From Streptomyces sp. Go-475 (GTDB lineage Bacteria > Actinomycetota > Actinomycetes > Streptomycetales > Streptomycetaceae), in NCBI RefSeq assembly GCF_003330845.1, contig NZ_CP026121.1:3081501-3145500 (forward strand): a stretch of DNA of 64,000 bases, written 5' to 3'. A program made the translations under genes and the position numbers. This document shows positions 26,334 through 35,700 of this stretch, piece by piece. Below the pieces are notes generated by a model that saw only the letters and a program-made list of their open reading frames with translations, did no database searches and was not told the origin of the DNA. Numbering within the stretch: the stretch's first letter is position 1; the number at the start of each line of letters is the position of its first letter.

Positions 26334-27385
26334 GAGGACGACCGGGACACCAGCTCCGTCGCCAGGACCAGTTGCCGGCGCTCCAGCCCGCGGGACGCGA
26401 GGGGGCGGCGGTCGGCGACCTCCGTGAGGAGGAGGTCGATCATCCGGCGGCCCATCTCCTCTATGGGCTGGCGGACGCTGGTGAGGGGCGGTTCCATGTG
26501 GCGGGCGATGGCCGAGTCGTCGTAGCCGACGAGCGCCACGTCGTCGGGGATGCGGCGGCCCGCCTCGCGCAGGGCCTGGCGGGCGCCGGCCGCGGTGACG
26601 TCGGAGGCGGCGAAGACCGCGTCCAGGCCCGGGGCGCGTTCCAGCAGCGCCGCCATGGCCCGGCGGCCGCCCTCCTCCGAGAAGTCGCCCGGCTCGATCA
26701 GCGCCTCGTCCACCCCGTGACCCGCGTCGATCAGGGCCTCGCGGTAGCCGTCGATGCGGCGCTGGGCACCGTACACGTCGAGGCGGCCGGTGATGTGGGC
26801 TATCCGGCGGCGGCCCCGGGACAGCAGGTGCTCCACCGCCTGCCGGGCGCCGCCGTAGTTGTCCGAGTCGACCGACGGCAGCGTCTCCGCCGCCGATCGC
26901 GGGCCGCTGATCACCGCCGGGATCTCCAGCTGGGCGAGGAGGTCCGGCAGCGGGTCGTCCGCGTGCACCGAGACCAGCAGGACACCGTCCACCCGGTGCG
27001 CCGCCAGGTACTGGGCGAGGCGGCGGCGCTCGCGGTCGCTGCCCGCGAAGATCAGCAGCAGCTGCATCTCGGTGTCGGACAGCGCGGCCCCGACGCCCTT
27101 CAGCATGTCCGAGAAGTACGGTTCGGAGAAGAACCGGGTCTCCGGCTCGGGCACGACCAGCGCGATGGCGTCCGTGCGGTTGGCGGCGAGGGCGCGGGCC
27201 GCGGTGTTGGGCACGTAGCCGAGCTCGGCCACCGCCGCCTCGACGGCCGCGCGGGTCGCGTCACTCACCCGGGGCGAACCGTTGATCACCCGGGAGACCG
27301 TGCCGCGGCCGACACCGGCGCGCGCCGCCACCTCTTCGAGGGTGGGCCGGCCACCGCTTCGGCCCCGCGCTCCGTGGCTTGCCAT
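26330..27385 (-). CDS. cebR: Cellobiose-responsive repressor CebR (LacI family)
   Basis: The 351-residue LacI/GalR repressor has an N-terminal helix-turn-helix PTLEEVAARAGVGRGTVSRVINGSPRVS (residue about 12) and hinge helix NTAARALAANRT. A periplasmic-binding-type effector domain follows (IALVVPEPETRFFSEPYFSDMLKGV; RRRIAHITG; VDAVFAASD; VALVGYDDS). It is divergent from cebEFG-bglC, whose control regions carry matching TGGGAGCGCTCCCA palindromes. The known homologue releases DNA on binding cellobiose/cellotriose. The start ATG 27385 is used; an upstream in-frame start would add only seven residues. Confidence 0.93.
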   Translation of the reverse strand: MASHGARGRSGGRPTLEEVAARAGVGRGTVSRVINGSPRVSDATRAAVEAAVAELGYVPNTAARALAANRTDAIALVVPEPETRFFSEPYFSDMLKGVGAALSDTEMQLLLIFAGSDRERRRLAQYLAAHRVDGVLLVSVHADDPLPDLLAQLEIPAVISGPRSAAETLPSVDSDNYGGARQAVEHLLSRGRRRIAHITGRLDVYGAQRRIDGYREALIDAGHGVDEALIEPGDFSEEGGRRAMAALLERAPGLDAVFAASDVTAAGARQALREAGRRIPDDVALVGYDDSAIARHMEPPLTSVRQPIEEMGRRMIDLLLTEVADRRPLASRGLERRQLVLATELVSRSSS

Positions 27386-27795
27386 GGGCTCCGCCTTCCC
27401 CTCCACACCCGCACTCTGCGGCTGGCCTGGAATTTAACAGGCTCGTCAGCTGTAGTGACCGCTCCCGGCGGCTAGCCGCCCGGGCGTTCCGCTTGGGCCC
27501 GGCGAGCCCATCCGGCCGGCCCGCCGGCCGGCCGGATACCGCCGACCGGGGCCGCAACGGGCTCCGGCCGGGGTCCAGTTAACGTCCCGATAACTGAACG
27601 CATCTCTCCCTGCCCTGTCCCTTGACACCCCCGCCACGACCGGGGACTCTTCAACACATCACTGGTGGGAGCGCTCCCACACTACCTGACACATACACAA
27701 CCCGCACGTTCCCCGCCCGAGCCGCAGCGAGCCAAAACGGGTGCAACCATGCAGTTGGCCGGGGGGTCGGCACGTCAGGGCAACAGGAGGACGAC
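27386..27795. promoter_or_regulatory. cebR-cebE divergent control region
   Basis: The 410 nt between the two divergent genes contain no gene. They hold a GGCCGG-rich palindrome cluster (about 27512-27536) and a TTGACA at 27622-27627 as probable -35 of cebE. A weak GACTCT at 27645-27650 is a possible -10. The CebR operator at 27665-27680 lies just downstream of it, where a bound repressor would block transcription. Confidence 0.6.
27665..27680. promoter_or_regulatory. CebR operator upstream of cebE
   Basis: GTGGGAGCGCTCCCAC is a perfect 16-bp palindrome containing the known 14-bp CebR box TGGGAGCGCTCCCA. It lies about 115 nt before cebE, downstream of the presumed -35/-10. Confidence 0.93.
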
Positions 27796-29121
27796 ATGCG
27801 AGCACGCATCCGAACCGCCCGCAAGGCGATGGTCCTCGCGGCCGCCGCGTCGCTGGGCGCCGGGCTGCTGGCCGGCTGTGCCGACGACGGCAAGAGCAAC
27901 GGCTCCGGCTCCTCGGACGGCGACAGCGGCGGCAAGACGACGCTCTCGATCGGTCTCTTCGGCACCATGGGCTTCAAGGAGGCCGGCCTCTACGCCGAGT
28001 ACGAGAAGCTCAACCCGAACATCAAGATCTCCGAGAACTCCGTCCAGCGGAACGAGAACTACTACCCGGCCCTGCTGAACCACCTCACCACCAACAGCGG
28101 TCTGCTGGACGTCCAGGCCGTCGAAGTCGCCAACATCGCCGAGGTCACGGCCACCCAGGCCGACAAGCTCGAGGACATGTCCAAGGCCCCGGGCGTGGAC
28201 AAGAGCAAGTGGCTGCCCTGGAAGTGGGAGCAGGCCACCACCAAGGACGGCAGGACCATCGGCCTCGGCACCGACGTCGGCCCGATGGCCATCTGCTACC
28301 GCACGGACCTCTTCAAGCAGGCCGGTCTGCCCACCGACCCGGCCGAGGTCGGCAAGCTGTGGGCCGGTGACTGGGCCAAGCTCGTCGACGTCGGCGAGCG
28401 GTACAAGGCGAAGGCCCCCAAGGGCACCTTCTTCATGGACTCCCCCGGCGGTCTGATCCAGGCGATCATCGGCAGCGAGGAGGAGAAGTTCTACGACAAG
28501 TCCGGCAAGGTCATCTACAAGACCAACCCGGCCGTGAAGGCCGCCTTCGACCTGACCTCCGAGGCCGCCGAGAAGGGCCTCGTCCAGTCGGAGACGCAGT
28601 TCCAGCCGGGCTGGAACTCCTCGATCGCCAACAACAAGTTCGCCACCATCGCCTGCCCGCCGTGGATGCTGGGCACGATCAAGGGCTACTCGAAGCCGGA
28701 CGCGGCCGGCAAGTGGGCCGTCGCCGAGGCACCCAAGGGCGGCAACTGGGGCGGCAGCTTCCTCACCGTGCCGAAGAGCGGCAAGAACGTGAAGGAGGCC
28801 CAGAAGTTCGTGGCCTGGCTGACCGCGCCGGAGCAGCAGGCGAAGCTGTTCAAGGTGCAGGGCAGCTTCCCGAGCACTCCGGCCGCCTACACCACGCCCG
28901 AAGTGACGGGCGCGAAGAACGAGATGACCGGTGACCAGGCGATCGGCCCGATCTTCGCGGAGGCCGCCAAGGCCGCCCCGGTCCAGGTGATCGGCCCGAA
29001 GGACCAGATCATCATGCAGGGCCTGACGGACAACGGCGTGATCCTGGTGACGAAGGGCAAGTCGGCCAAGGAGGCCTGGGAGTCCGCCGTCAAGACCATC
29101 GACAACAAGCTGGACCAGTGA
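27796..29121 (+). CDS. cebE: Cello-oligosaccharide ABC-transporter binding lipoprotein CebE
   Basis: The 441-residue extracellular solute-binding protein is of family 1. The signal peptide MRARIRTARKAMVLAAAASLGAG is followed by lipobox LLAGC (cysteine about 28). The mature part has the usual TTLSIGLFGTMGFKEAGLY and WAVAEAPKGGNWGGSF loops. The ATG at 27796 follows ACAGGAGGACGAC. CebE captures cellobiose/cellotriose from cellulose breakdown. The gene heads an operon with two permeases; the ATPase is absent and is expected to be the shared MsiK. Confidence 0.93.
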   Translation: MRARIRTARKAMVLAAAASLGAGLLAGCADDGKSNGSGSSDGDSGGKTTLSIGLFGTMGFKEAGLYAEYEKLNPNIKISENSVQRNENYYPALLNHLTTNSGLLDVQAVEVANIAEVTATQADKLEDMSKAPGVDKSKWLPWKWEQATTKDGRTIGLGTDVGPMAICYRTDLFKQAGLPTDPAEVGKLWAGDWAKLVDVGERYKAKAPKGTFFMDSPGGLIQAIIGSEEEKFYDKSGKVIYKTNPAVKAAFDLTSEAAEKGLVQSETQFQPGWNSSIANNKFATIACPPWMLGTIKGYSKPDAAGKWAVAEAPKGGNWGGSFLTVPKSGKNVKEAQKFVAWLTAPEQQAKLFKVQGSFPSTPAAYTTPEVTGAKNEMTGDQAIGPIFAEAAKAAPVQVIGPKDQIIMQGLTDNGVILVTKGKSAKEAWESAVKTIDNKLDQ

Positions 29122-30137
29122 CCCGGATGACCACCCGTCACGACACCGCCGCGCCCCCCATGAAGGGGGGCGCGGCCCCGGGCCGCCCGCCCGGGGACGC
29201 CGCCGACGAGAAGGCGCGGCGGCGCCGGGACCGGCTGTCCCGGCGCTGGCAGCGGGACATCCGCTGGAGCCCGTACGCCTTCGTCTCGCCGTTCTTCCTG
29301 CTGTTCGTCGCGTTCGGCCTGTTCCCGCTGATCTACACGGGCTGGGCCTCGCTGCACCAGGTGGAGCTGACCGCGCCGACCGACATGAACTGGGTCGGGC
29401 TGCGCAACTACACCCGGATCTTCGACGACGAGTTCTTCTGGAACGCGGCGAAGAACACCCTGACCATCGGCATCATCTCCACCGTCCCGCAGCTGCTGAT
29501 GGCGATGGGCATCGCCCACATCCTCAACTACAAGCTGCGGGCCTCGACGTTCTTCCGGGTCGCGATGCTCGCGCCGTACGCGACGTCGATCGCCGCCGCC
29601 TCGCTGGTGTTCGTGCTGCTCTTCGGCCGTGACTACGGCATGATCAACTGGGCGCTCGACCTGGTCGGCGTCAACCCGGTCGACTGGCAGAACGACAAGT
29701 GGTTCTCGCAGATCGCCGTCTCGTCCATCATCATCTGGCGCTGGACCGGCTACAACGCGCTGATCTACCTGGCCGCGATGCAGGCGATCCCGCAGGACCT
29801 GTACGAGTCGGCGGCCCTGGACGGGGCCAACCGCTGGCAGCAGTTCATCCACGTGACGCTGCCGGCGCTGCGCCCGACGATCCTGTTCACGTGTGTCGTG
29901 TCGACGATCGGCGCGAGCCAGGTCTTCGGCGAGCCGCTGCTGTTCGACGCCAACAAGGGCACCTCCGGCGGCGCGGAGCACCAGTTCCAGACACTCGGCC
30001 TGTACCTGTACGAGCAGGGCTGGGTGGCCCAGCACCTGGGCCGGGCCTCGGCGATCGCCTGGACGATGTTCCTCATGCTGATCGTCATCGGCATCGTCAA
30101 CTACGTCATCTCGCGCCGGCTGCGCGCCAGTAGTTAA
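29118..30137 (+). CDS. cebF: Cello-oligosaccharide ABC-transporter permease CebF
   Basis: The 339-residue MalF-type inner-membrane permease has six hydrophobic segments from about residue 55 and the EAA loop ESAALDGANRWQQFIHVTLPALRP (about 228), which contacts the ATPase. The GTG at 29118 overlaps the cebE stop (GTGA); an ATG three codons later (29127) is the alternative. The 50-residue Lys/Arg/Pro-rich N-terminus stays in the cytoplasm. Confidence 0.92.
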   Translation: MTRMTTRHDTAAPPMKGGAAPGRPPGDAADEKARRRRDRLSRRWQRDIRWSPYAFVSPFFLLFVAFGLFPLIYTGWASLHQVELTAPTDMNWVGLRNYTRIFDDEFFWNAAKNTLTIGIISTVPQLLMAMGIAHILNYKLRASTFFRVAMLAPYATSIAAASLVFVLLFGRDYGMINWALDLVGVNPVDWQNDKWFSQIAVSSIIIWRWTGYNALIYLAAMQAIPQDLYESAALDGANRWQQFIHVTLPALRPTILFTCVVSTIGASQVFGEPLLFDANKGTSGGAEHQFQTLGLYLYEQGWVAQHLGRASAIAWTMFLMLIVIGIVNYVISRRLRASS

Positions 30138-30149
30138 GGAGTTCCGGCC

Positions 30150-31070
30150 GTGACGACGACTGTGACGCCCCCCGACGCGCCGCCGCCCGGCGCGGCGCCC
30201 GCGACCACGTCCAAACGACCCCGTCTGCCGAAGTCAGCCCGGGCGGGCGGGCAGCTGCACGGCGGCCCGATCGCGTACGCGGTCCTCATCGTGTTCACGA
30301 TCGTCTCGCTGTTCCCGCTGGTGTGGACGGCGATCGCCGCCTCGCGTGACAACCAGCGGCTCGCGCAGACCCCGCCGCCGTTCTGGTTCGGCTCGGGGCT
30401 GTTCGACAAGCTGGAGATCGCCTGGAAGGACGCCAACCTCGGTGAGGCGTTCCTCAACACCACGATCGTCGCGGGGGTTTCCTCGCTGACCATCGTCTTC
30501 CTGTCGACGATCGCCGGTTTCGCCTTCGCCAAGCTGCGGTTCCGGGGCCGCGGCGCGCTGATGCTGATCGTGATCGGCACGATGATGGTGCCGCCGCAGC
30601 TGAGTGTGATCCCGCTGTACATGATGGTCGCCAAGCTGGACTGGACCGACCAGTTGCAGGCGGTGATCCTCCCGTCGCTGGTGAGCGCGTTCGGTGTGTT
30701 CTTCATGCGGCAGTACCTGATCCAGGCGCTGCCGGACGAGATCATCGAGGCGGCCCGGGTGGACGGCGCGAGCAGCTGGCGCGTGGTGTGGCACGTGGTG
30801 TTCCCGGCGGCGCGGCCCGCGATGGCGGTGCTCGGGATGCTGACGTTCGTGCAGACCTGGAACGACTTCATGTGGCCGTTCCTGGTGCTGACCCAGATGG
30901 GCAATCCGACCGTGCAGGTCGCGATCGCGGGCCTCGGTCGCGGTTACACGCCCGACCAGTCCCTGATCATGGCGGGCGCGCTGCTGGGCACGCTGCCGCT
31001 GCTGCTGGTCTTCGCGATCTTCGGCAAGCAGATCGTGGGCGGCATCATGCAGGGCGCCGTCAAGGGCTGA
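30150..31070 (+). CDS. cebG: Cello-oligosaccharide ABC-transporter permease CebG
   Basis: The 306-residue MalG-type permease has the EAA motif [24 protein letters not shown] (about residue 205) and six membrane helices. The GTG start is preceded by AAGGAG at 30136-30141. The stop codon lies within the first copy of a 58-bp tandem duplication. It works with CebF as the channel for CebE-bound cello-oligosaccharides. Confidence 0.92.
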   Translation: MTTTVTPPDAPPPGAAPATTSKRPRLPKSARAGGQLHGGPIAYAVLIVFTIVSLFPLVWTAIAASRDNQRLAQTPPPFWFGSGLFDKLEIAWKDANLGEAFLNTTIVAGVSSLTIVFLSTIAGFAFAKLRFRGRGALMLIVIGTMMVPPQLSVIPLYMMVAKLDWTDQLQAVILPSLVSAFGVFFMRQYLIQALPDEIIEAARVDGASSWRVVWHVVFPAARPAMAVLGMLTFVQTWNDFMWPFLVLTQMGNPTVQVAIAGLGRGYTPDQSLIMAGALLGTLPLLLVFAIFGKQIVGGIMQGAVKG

Positions 31071-31179
31071 CGCCCTCGCCCCCGTTCTTCCGGGGGCCGG
31101 GTCAGTGCCGCCCCGGCCCCCGGGCTGACGCCCTCGCCCCCGTTCTTCCGGGGGCCGGGTCAGTGCCGCCCCGGCCCCC
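31064..31179 (+). repeat. 58-bp tandem duplication with twin hairpins after cebG
   Basis: Bases 31064-31121 are repeated at 31122-31179. The unit starts with the last codons and TGA of cebG and contains a 7-bp hairpin GCCCCCG-TTCTTC-CGGGGGC (31078-31097, again 31136-31155). The duplication therefore doubles an attenuator-like stem-loop between cebG and bglC. It is followed by a C/T-rich tract to 31205. Confidence 0.92.
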
Positions 31180-31230
31180 TCCTCCTCCTCCCCCTCCTCC
31201 CCTCCACCTGTCGGTCTCCACGACCCCCAA

Positions 31231-31244
31231 TGGGAGCGCTTCCA
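31231..31244. promoter_or_regulatory. CebR operator overlapping the bglC ribosome-binding site
   Basis: TGGGAGCGCTTCCA is a CebR box with one mismatch to the palindrome. Its last base is the A of the bglC ATG, and its GGGAG half-site is also the only Shine-Dalgarno sequence for bglC. Confidence 0.85.
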
Positions 31245-32680
31245 TGCCTGACTCCGAGAACCCGGCCACCGCGGTGACCTTTCCCCCCGCCTTCCTCTGG
31301 GGCGCGGCGACCTCCGCGTACCAGATCGAAGGGGCGGTGCGGGAGGACGGCCGTACGCCGTCGATCTGGGACACCTTCAGCCATACGCCGGGCAAGACGG
31401 CCGGCGGCGACCACGGTGACATCGCTGTCGACCACTACCACCGCTACCGCGAGGACGTGGCGCTGATGGCGGAGCTGGGCCTGGGCGCCTACCGCTTCTC
31501 CGTCTCCTGGTCGCGGGTGCAGCCGACCGGGCGGGGTCCGGCCGTCCAGAAGGGCCTGGACTTCTACCGCCGGCTGGTCGACGAGCTGCTGTCCAAGGGC
31601 ATCAAGCCGGCCGTCACCCTCTACCACTGGGACCTGCCGCAGGAGCTGGAGGACGCGGGCGGCTGGCCCGAGCGGGACACGGCGTACCGCTTCGCGGAGT
31701 ACGCGCAGATCGTCGGCGAGGCGCTGGGCGACCGCGTGGAGCAGTGGATGACGCTCAACGAGCCGTGGTGCAGCGCGTTCCTGGGCTATGCCTCCGGCGT
31801 GCACGCTCCGGGCCGGACGGATCCGGCGGCCTCGCTGCGGGCCGCGCACCACCTGAACCTGGCGCACGGGCTGGGCGCGTCCGCGCTGCGGTCGGTGATG
31901 CCGGCCCGCAACACGGTCGCGGTCAGCCTCAACTCCGCGGTGGTCAGGCCGCTTTCGCAGGACCCGGCGGACCTCGCGGCGGCCCGGAAGATCGACGACC
32001 TCGCCAACGGGGTCTTCCACGGGCCGATGCTGCACGGCGCCTACCCGGAGTCGCTGTACGTGGCGACGGCGAGCCTCACGGACTGGGACCACGTCCTGGA
32101 CGGCGACCTGGCGCTGATCAACCAGCCGCTGGACGCGCTGGGCCTGAACTACTACACGCCCGCGCTGGTCTCGGCGGCGGACCCGGCGGCGAAGGGGCCG
32201 CGCGCCGACGGCCACGGGTCGAGCGACCACTCGCCGTGGCCGGCCGCGGAGGACGTGGCCTTCCACCAGACGCCGGGCGACCGCACGGAAATGGGCTGGA
32301 CGATCGACCCGACCGGCCTGCACGAGCTGATCATGCGCTACACCCGGGAGGCGCCGGGCCTGCCGCTGTACATCACCGAGAACGGCGCGGCCTACGACGA
32401 CAAGGTCGACTCCGACGGCCGGGTGCACGACCCGGAGCGCGTCGCCTACCTCCACGGCCACCTGTCGGCGGTCCGCCGCGCGATCACCGACGGCGCGGAC
32501 GTCCGCGGCTACTTCCTGTGGTCGCTGATGGACAACTTCGAGTGGGCGTACGGCTACGGCAAGCGCTTCGGCGCGGTGTACGTGGACTACGCGACGCTGG
32601 AGCGCACGCCGAAGACCAGTGCCCACTGGTACGGGCGGGCGGCCCGGACGGGGACGCTGCCCGAGGTCTCGGCGGTCTGA
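31244..32680 (+). CDS. bglC: Intracellular beta-glucosidase BglC (GH1)
   Basis: The 478-residue glycoside hydrolase family 1 enzyme cleaves imported cello-oligosaccharides to glucose. N-terminal [15 protein letters not shown] is followed by the acid/base glutamate E173 in TLNEPW, LNYYTP (about 301), the nucleophile E379 in YITENG, and the aglycone-site [14 protein letters not shown] near 440. No signal peptide is present, so it is cytoplasmic. By hydrolysing the inducer it also resets CebR repression, as known for its homologue. It lies 173 nt after cebG with its own CebR box. Confidence 0.95.
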   Translation: MPDSENPATAVTFPPAFLWGAATSAYQIEGAVREDGRTPSIWDTFSHTPGKTAGGDHGDIAVDHYHRYREDVALMAELGLGAYRFSVSWSRVQPTGRGPAVQKGLDFYRRLVDELLSKGIKPAVTLYHWDLPQELEDAGGWPERDTAYRFAEYAQIVGEALGDRVEQWMTLNEPWCSAFLGYASGVHAPGRTDPAASLRAAHHLNLAHGLGASALRSVMPARNTVAVSLNSAVVRPLSQDPADLAAARKIDDLANGVFHGPMLHGAYPESLYVATASLTDWDHVLDGDLALINQPLDALGLNYYTPALVSAADPAAKGPRADGHGSSDHSPWPAAEDVAFHQTPGDRTEMGWTIDPTGLHELIMRYTREAPGLPLYITENGAAYDDKVDSDGRVHDPERVAYLHGHLSAVRRAITDGADVRGYFLWSLMDNFEWAYGYGKRFGAVYVDYATLERTPKTSAHWYGRAARTGTLPEVSAV

Positions 32681-32698
32681 CCACTGCGAGGGGGGACG

Positions 32699-32732
32699 GG
32701 GGCGCGGCACGATTAGGGGAGTGCCGCGCCCC
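32699..32732. terminator. Bidirectional terminator between bglC and the convergent protease-NACHT gene
   Basis: A 12-bp perfect stem GGGGCGCGGCAC (32699-32710) / GTGCCGCGCCCC (32721-32732) has a 10-base loop. It includes the last codons and stop of the minus-strand gene. Confidence 0.78.
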
Positions 32733-35700
32733 GCTGTCCTGGCCGGCTCTCGGCGGCGAGACCCAGGTGGGCGAAGACGACGTCCTTGGCGCGCAGGAGG
32801 GCGTCCGGGTCGATCTCCGCGAGGACCTGGGCCGCCATGTACCAGCCGTCGGGGGTGAGGGAGTCCGCCAGGAGGGCGCGTGCGCGCGGGAGGTCCGGGC
32901 CGCCCGGGGGTGGCAGGAGGCGGACGGCCAGGCGGCGCAGGAAGGTGAAGCTGTCCCCGATCTCTCCGAGGAACGGATGGACCGTCACCGGGCCCTGGAC
33001 ACCCGCGACGTACGCGGCGAGTTGGGTGCGTGCCTCCGCTCGCTCCACCTCGTCCCTCGGGCGTGCGGCCATGTCGCGGGCAGCCTCGAAGTCGCCGAGC
33101 GCCGCGTGGGCCAGTGACAGCACGACCGCTGTTCCGGGGAGTTGCTCGGTACGGGCGTCGTACCGCGGTGCCAGCAGGTCGAGGCGGTGACGGGCGCCGT
33201 CCGGATCGTCCGCCGCCGTGAGCAGGGTGAGCACGCCGTCGTGGCGGAGGTCGGTCCGCCGCCGGGCGTCGAGGTCCGCGATCCGGAACCGGACGAGCCG
33301 TCCGATGCGCCGGGCGTGGTCGGGGTCGTGGCGTCCCGCCGCGGCGACGAGTCGGGCGGCGGTCAGCGCGGGTTCTCCGGGCAGCTCGGCCAGCAGTTCG
33401 TCCACCCATCGCGCGGCCAGGTCCGGGGCGTGCGGCCACAGGCCCTCGACCAGCAGCACCCTGAGCCGGTCAAGGCTGTTCGCGTGCAGCACGGCCCGGT
33501 CGGAGGGAGGGTTCTCCAGGACGTCGAGGACTCGTTGCGTGGCCCCCGCGCACGCCAGGGCCTGGAGGGCGGACATCTGGACGTGGTTGAAGCGCGGGCC
33601 CGGAGTATTGAACGCCAGGTGGTACGCGCGCTCGGCGAAGTGCCGGGCCCGGCCCCGGTCGCGCGTGAGGGCCTCCGCCATCGCGGCATACCCGGAAGGA
33701 CCCAGGATGTCGTCGACCGTCTCCACGAGCCGCTCGGCGTCGGCGGGCCGGCCCGCCGCGGCGAGCGCACCGGCGAAGGCGACCACGCGCTCGTCGTGGT
33801 CCCAGGTGTCCGACAGGGCCGACGCGAGGTCTCCGTGCTCCGCCTCGTGGAGCAGCCGCAGGGACCGTTCGCGGTCCTCGGCGACGAAGTGCGCGGCGAG
33901 CGTGACCAGTGCCGTGGGGGCCAACTCCGTCAGCGGCCAGTCCAGCGAGGCCGCCCGGTGGACGAGCAGGTCCTCCAGATGGTCGGCGGCACCGGCCTTC
34001 AGCAGGAGCTCGGTGATGGGCTTGGCGAGGCGGTCACGCTCCCAGTGGTTGTCCGCCGCGGCCCTCAGGGCTCGCGTCACCTGCCCGGCACGCGCCCATC
34101 CCACGGCCAGCAGCTGCCGGAACTCGCCCCACTCCCGGGGCTTCAGGCGCGGCGACGAGTCCAGCGCGGTGTTCAGGAGCCGCCCGGCCTCCGCCACCCG
34201 GTCCGTGAGCAGCAGTCCCCGCACCACGCCCCGGAGCGTCTCCACGTCGCGCGGTTCCTCGTGGCTCTCCAGCCATGCCGTGGCCAGCGAGGTCATGAGC
34301 GCGGCCTCGCGCGGGCGGGCCTCGCGCAGTGCCTCCGCGGCGACGGCGGGGAGGTTCCCCGGGGCCATCGCGTGGCGCAGGGCCAGTGCGGTGACCGACG
34401 CGAAGAGACGTGCCGCCTCGTCGGCGCGGCCGCTGAGCGAGCAGGCCTCGGCGACCGCCGTCAGCGCCCGGACGCGCGTGGGCAGGGGGTGCGCTTCCGC
34501 GGCGACCTGCTCGGCCAGTTCCAGCACGTCGGCCACGTGCGCCGGGTCCCGCAGCGCGGCGGCGATCCTCACCAGCGCCTCCGTGACGCGTTCGGTGTCC
34601 TCGCCCTCCTTCGGCCACGGCAGTTCACGGACCAGGGGCGGCACCTCCTCTCCCCGGCCGGCCGATGCCAGCGCGCAGGCCAGCGCCGTTCGTGCCGCCA
34701 CGCTCTGCGGTGTCCCTCGCCCGGTCAGCCCCACCGCCTCCGTCGCCAGGCCCACCGCCCGCCGGTCCCCCGCCTCCGCCAGCACGTGGGCCACGCCGGT
34801 CAGGGCCCGCGCCCGGTCCACCGGCGCGCGGACCGTGCGGGCCAGTCCGATGGCGTGCCGGACCTGCCCGAGGCGGGCGTAGACCGCCGGGATGCCGGGG
34901 TGCAGCCCCACATTGCGCTGCGCCACCAGGCCCCCCGCCGCCGCGAGCGCGGCCAGGGCCGCCAGGTCGTCGGGGGCGGCCCGCCGGACGGTCTCCCGTG
35001 CCGCCGCGATCTCCCCGAGACAGGCGCCGTCGCTCCCCGTCGCCTCCCGCAACCGGTCACGCCGCCGGACGTCCACGGCGAGGGCGGTGGCCCGGTCCGC
35101 GTCCCGGAGGAACGCCAGGAGGCGGCCGTACGGCTGGAGCAGGTACAGCGGCGTGCCCGCCGGCCAGCCCCGGCGCTCGTACGACCGCGCCCAGGCGTGC
35201 AGCCGGTCCAGGTAGGTGATCAGGTCCGGGCCGAGTTCGTCCTGGGCGGTGGTGAGGAGGGTCTCGTGGGCGAAGAGGTAACCGCGGGTGGACGTGTACA
35301 GGCTCAGATCGTCCCCGTAGCCCTCGGGGCCGCTGCCCCCGCCGCCGGCGGCGTCGCCCCGCAGCCGCAGGATGCGCCCGAAGCCGCTCTCCAGTCGGCG
35401 GCGGAGTTCGAAGGCCGGCTCGCCGGTGAGTTCGCGCAGGTCGTCGGCGGTGAGTGTGCCGCGCGCCGCGGTGAGGAGACCGACGAGGTCACGCTGCACG
35501 CGGTCGCCGGAGAGCGCTCGGTGCAGATCGAACTTGGCTTCGTGCTCGGTGTGCCGGGCCGCTTCGGTGGCGGCGAGTTCCAGCACGCGGCAGCCGCGCA
35601 GCGGGTGACCGCCCTTGACGTCGGCCGGCAGGCCCGGGTAGGTCCGGCTGGTCACCAGGACGCGGACGTTCGGCGGCAGGCGTTCGGGCAGCAGTGAGGC

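Noticed and set aside
31160..33439. 759-codon minus-strand open frame over bglC and the protease gene end
   Set aside because: It crosses two well-supported genes and the terminator between them and has no protein-like pattern.
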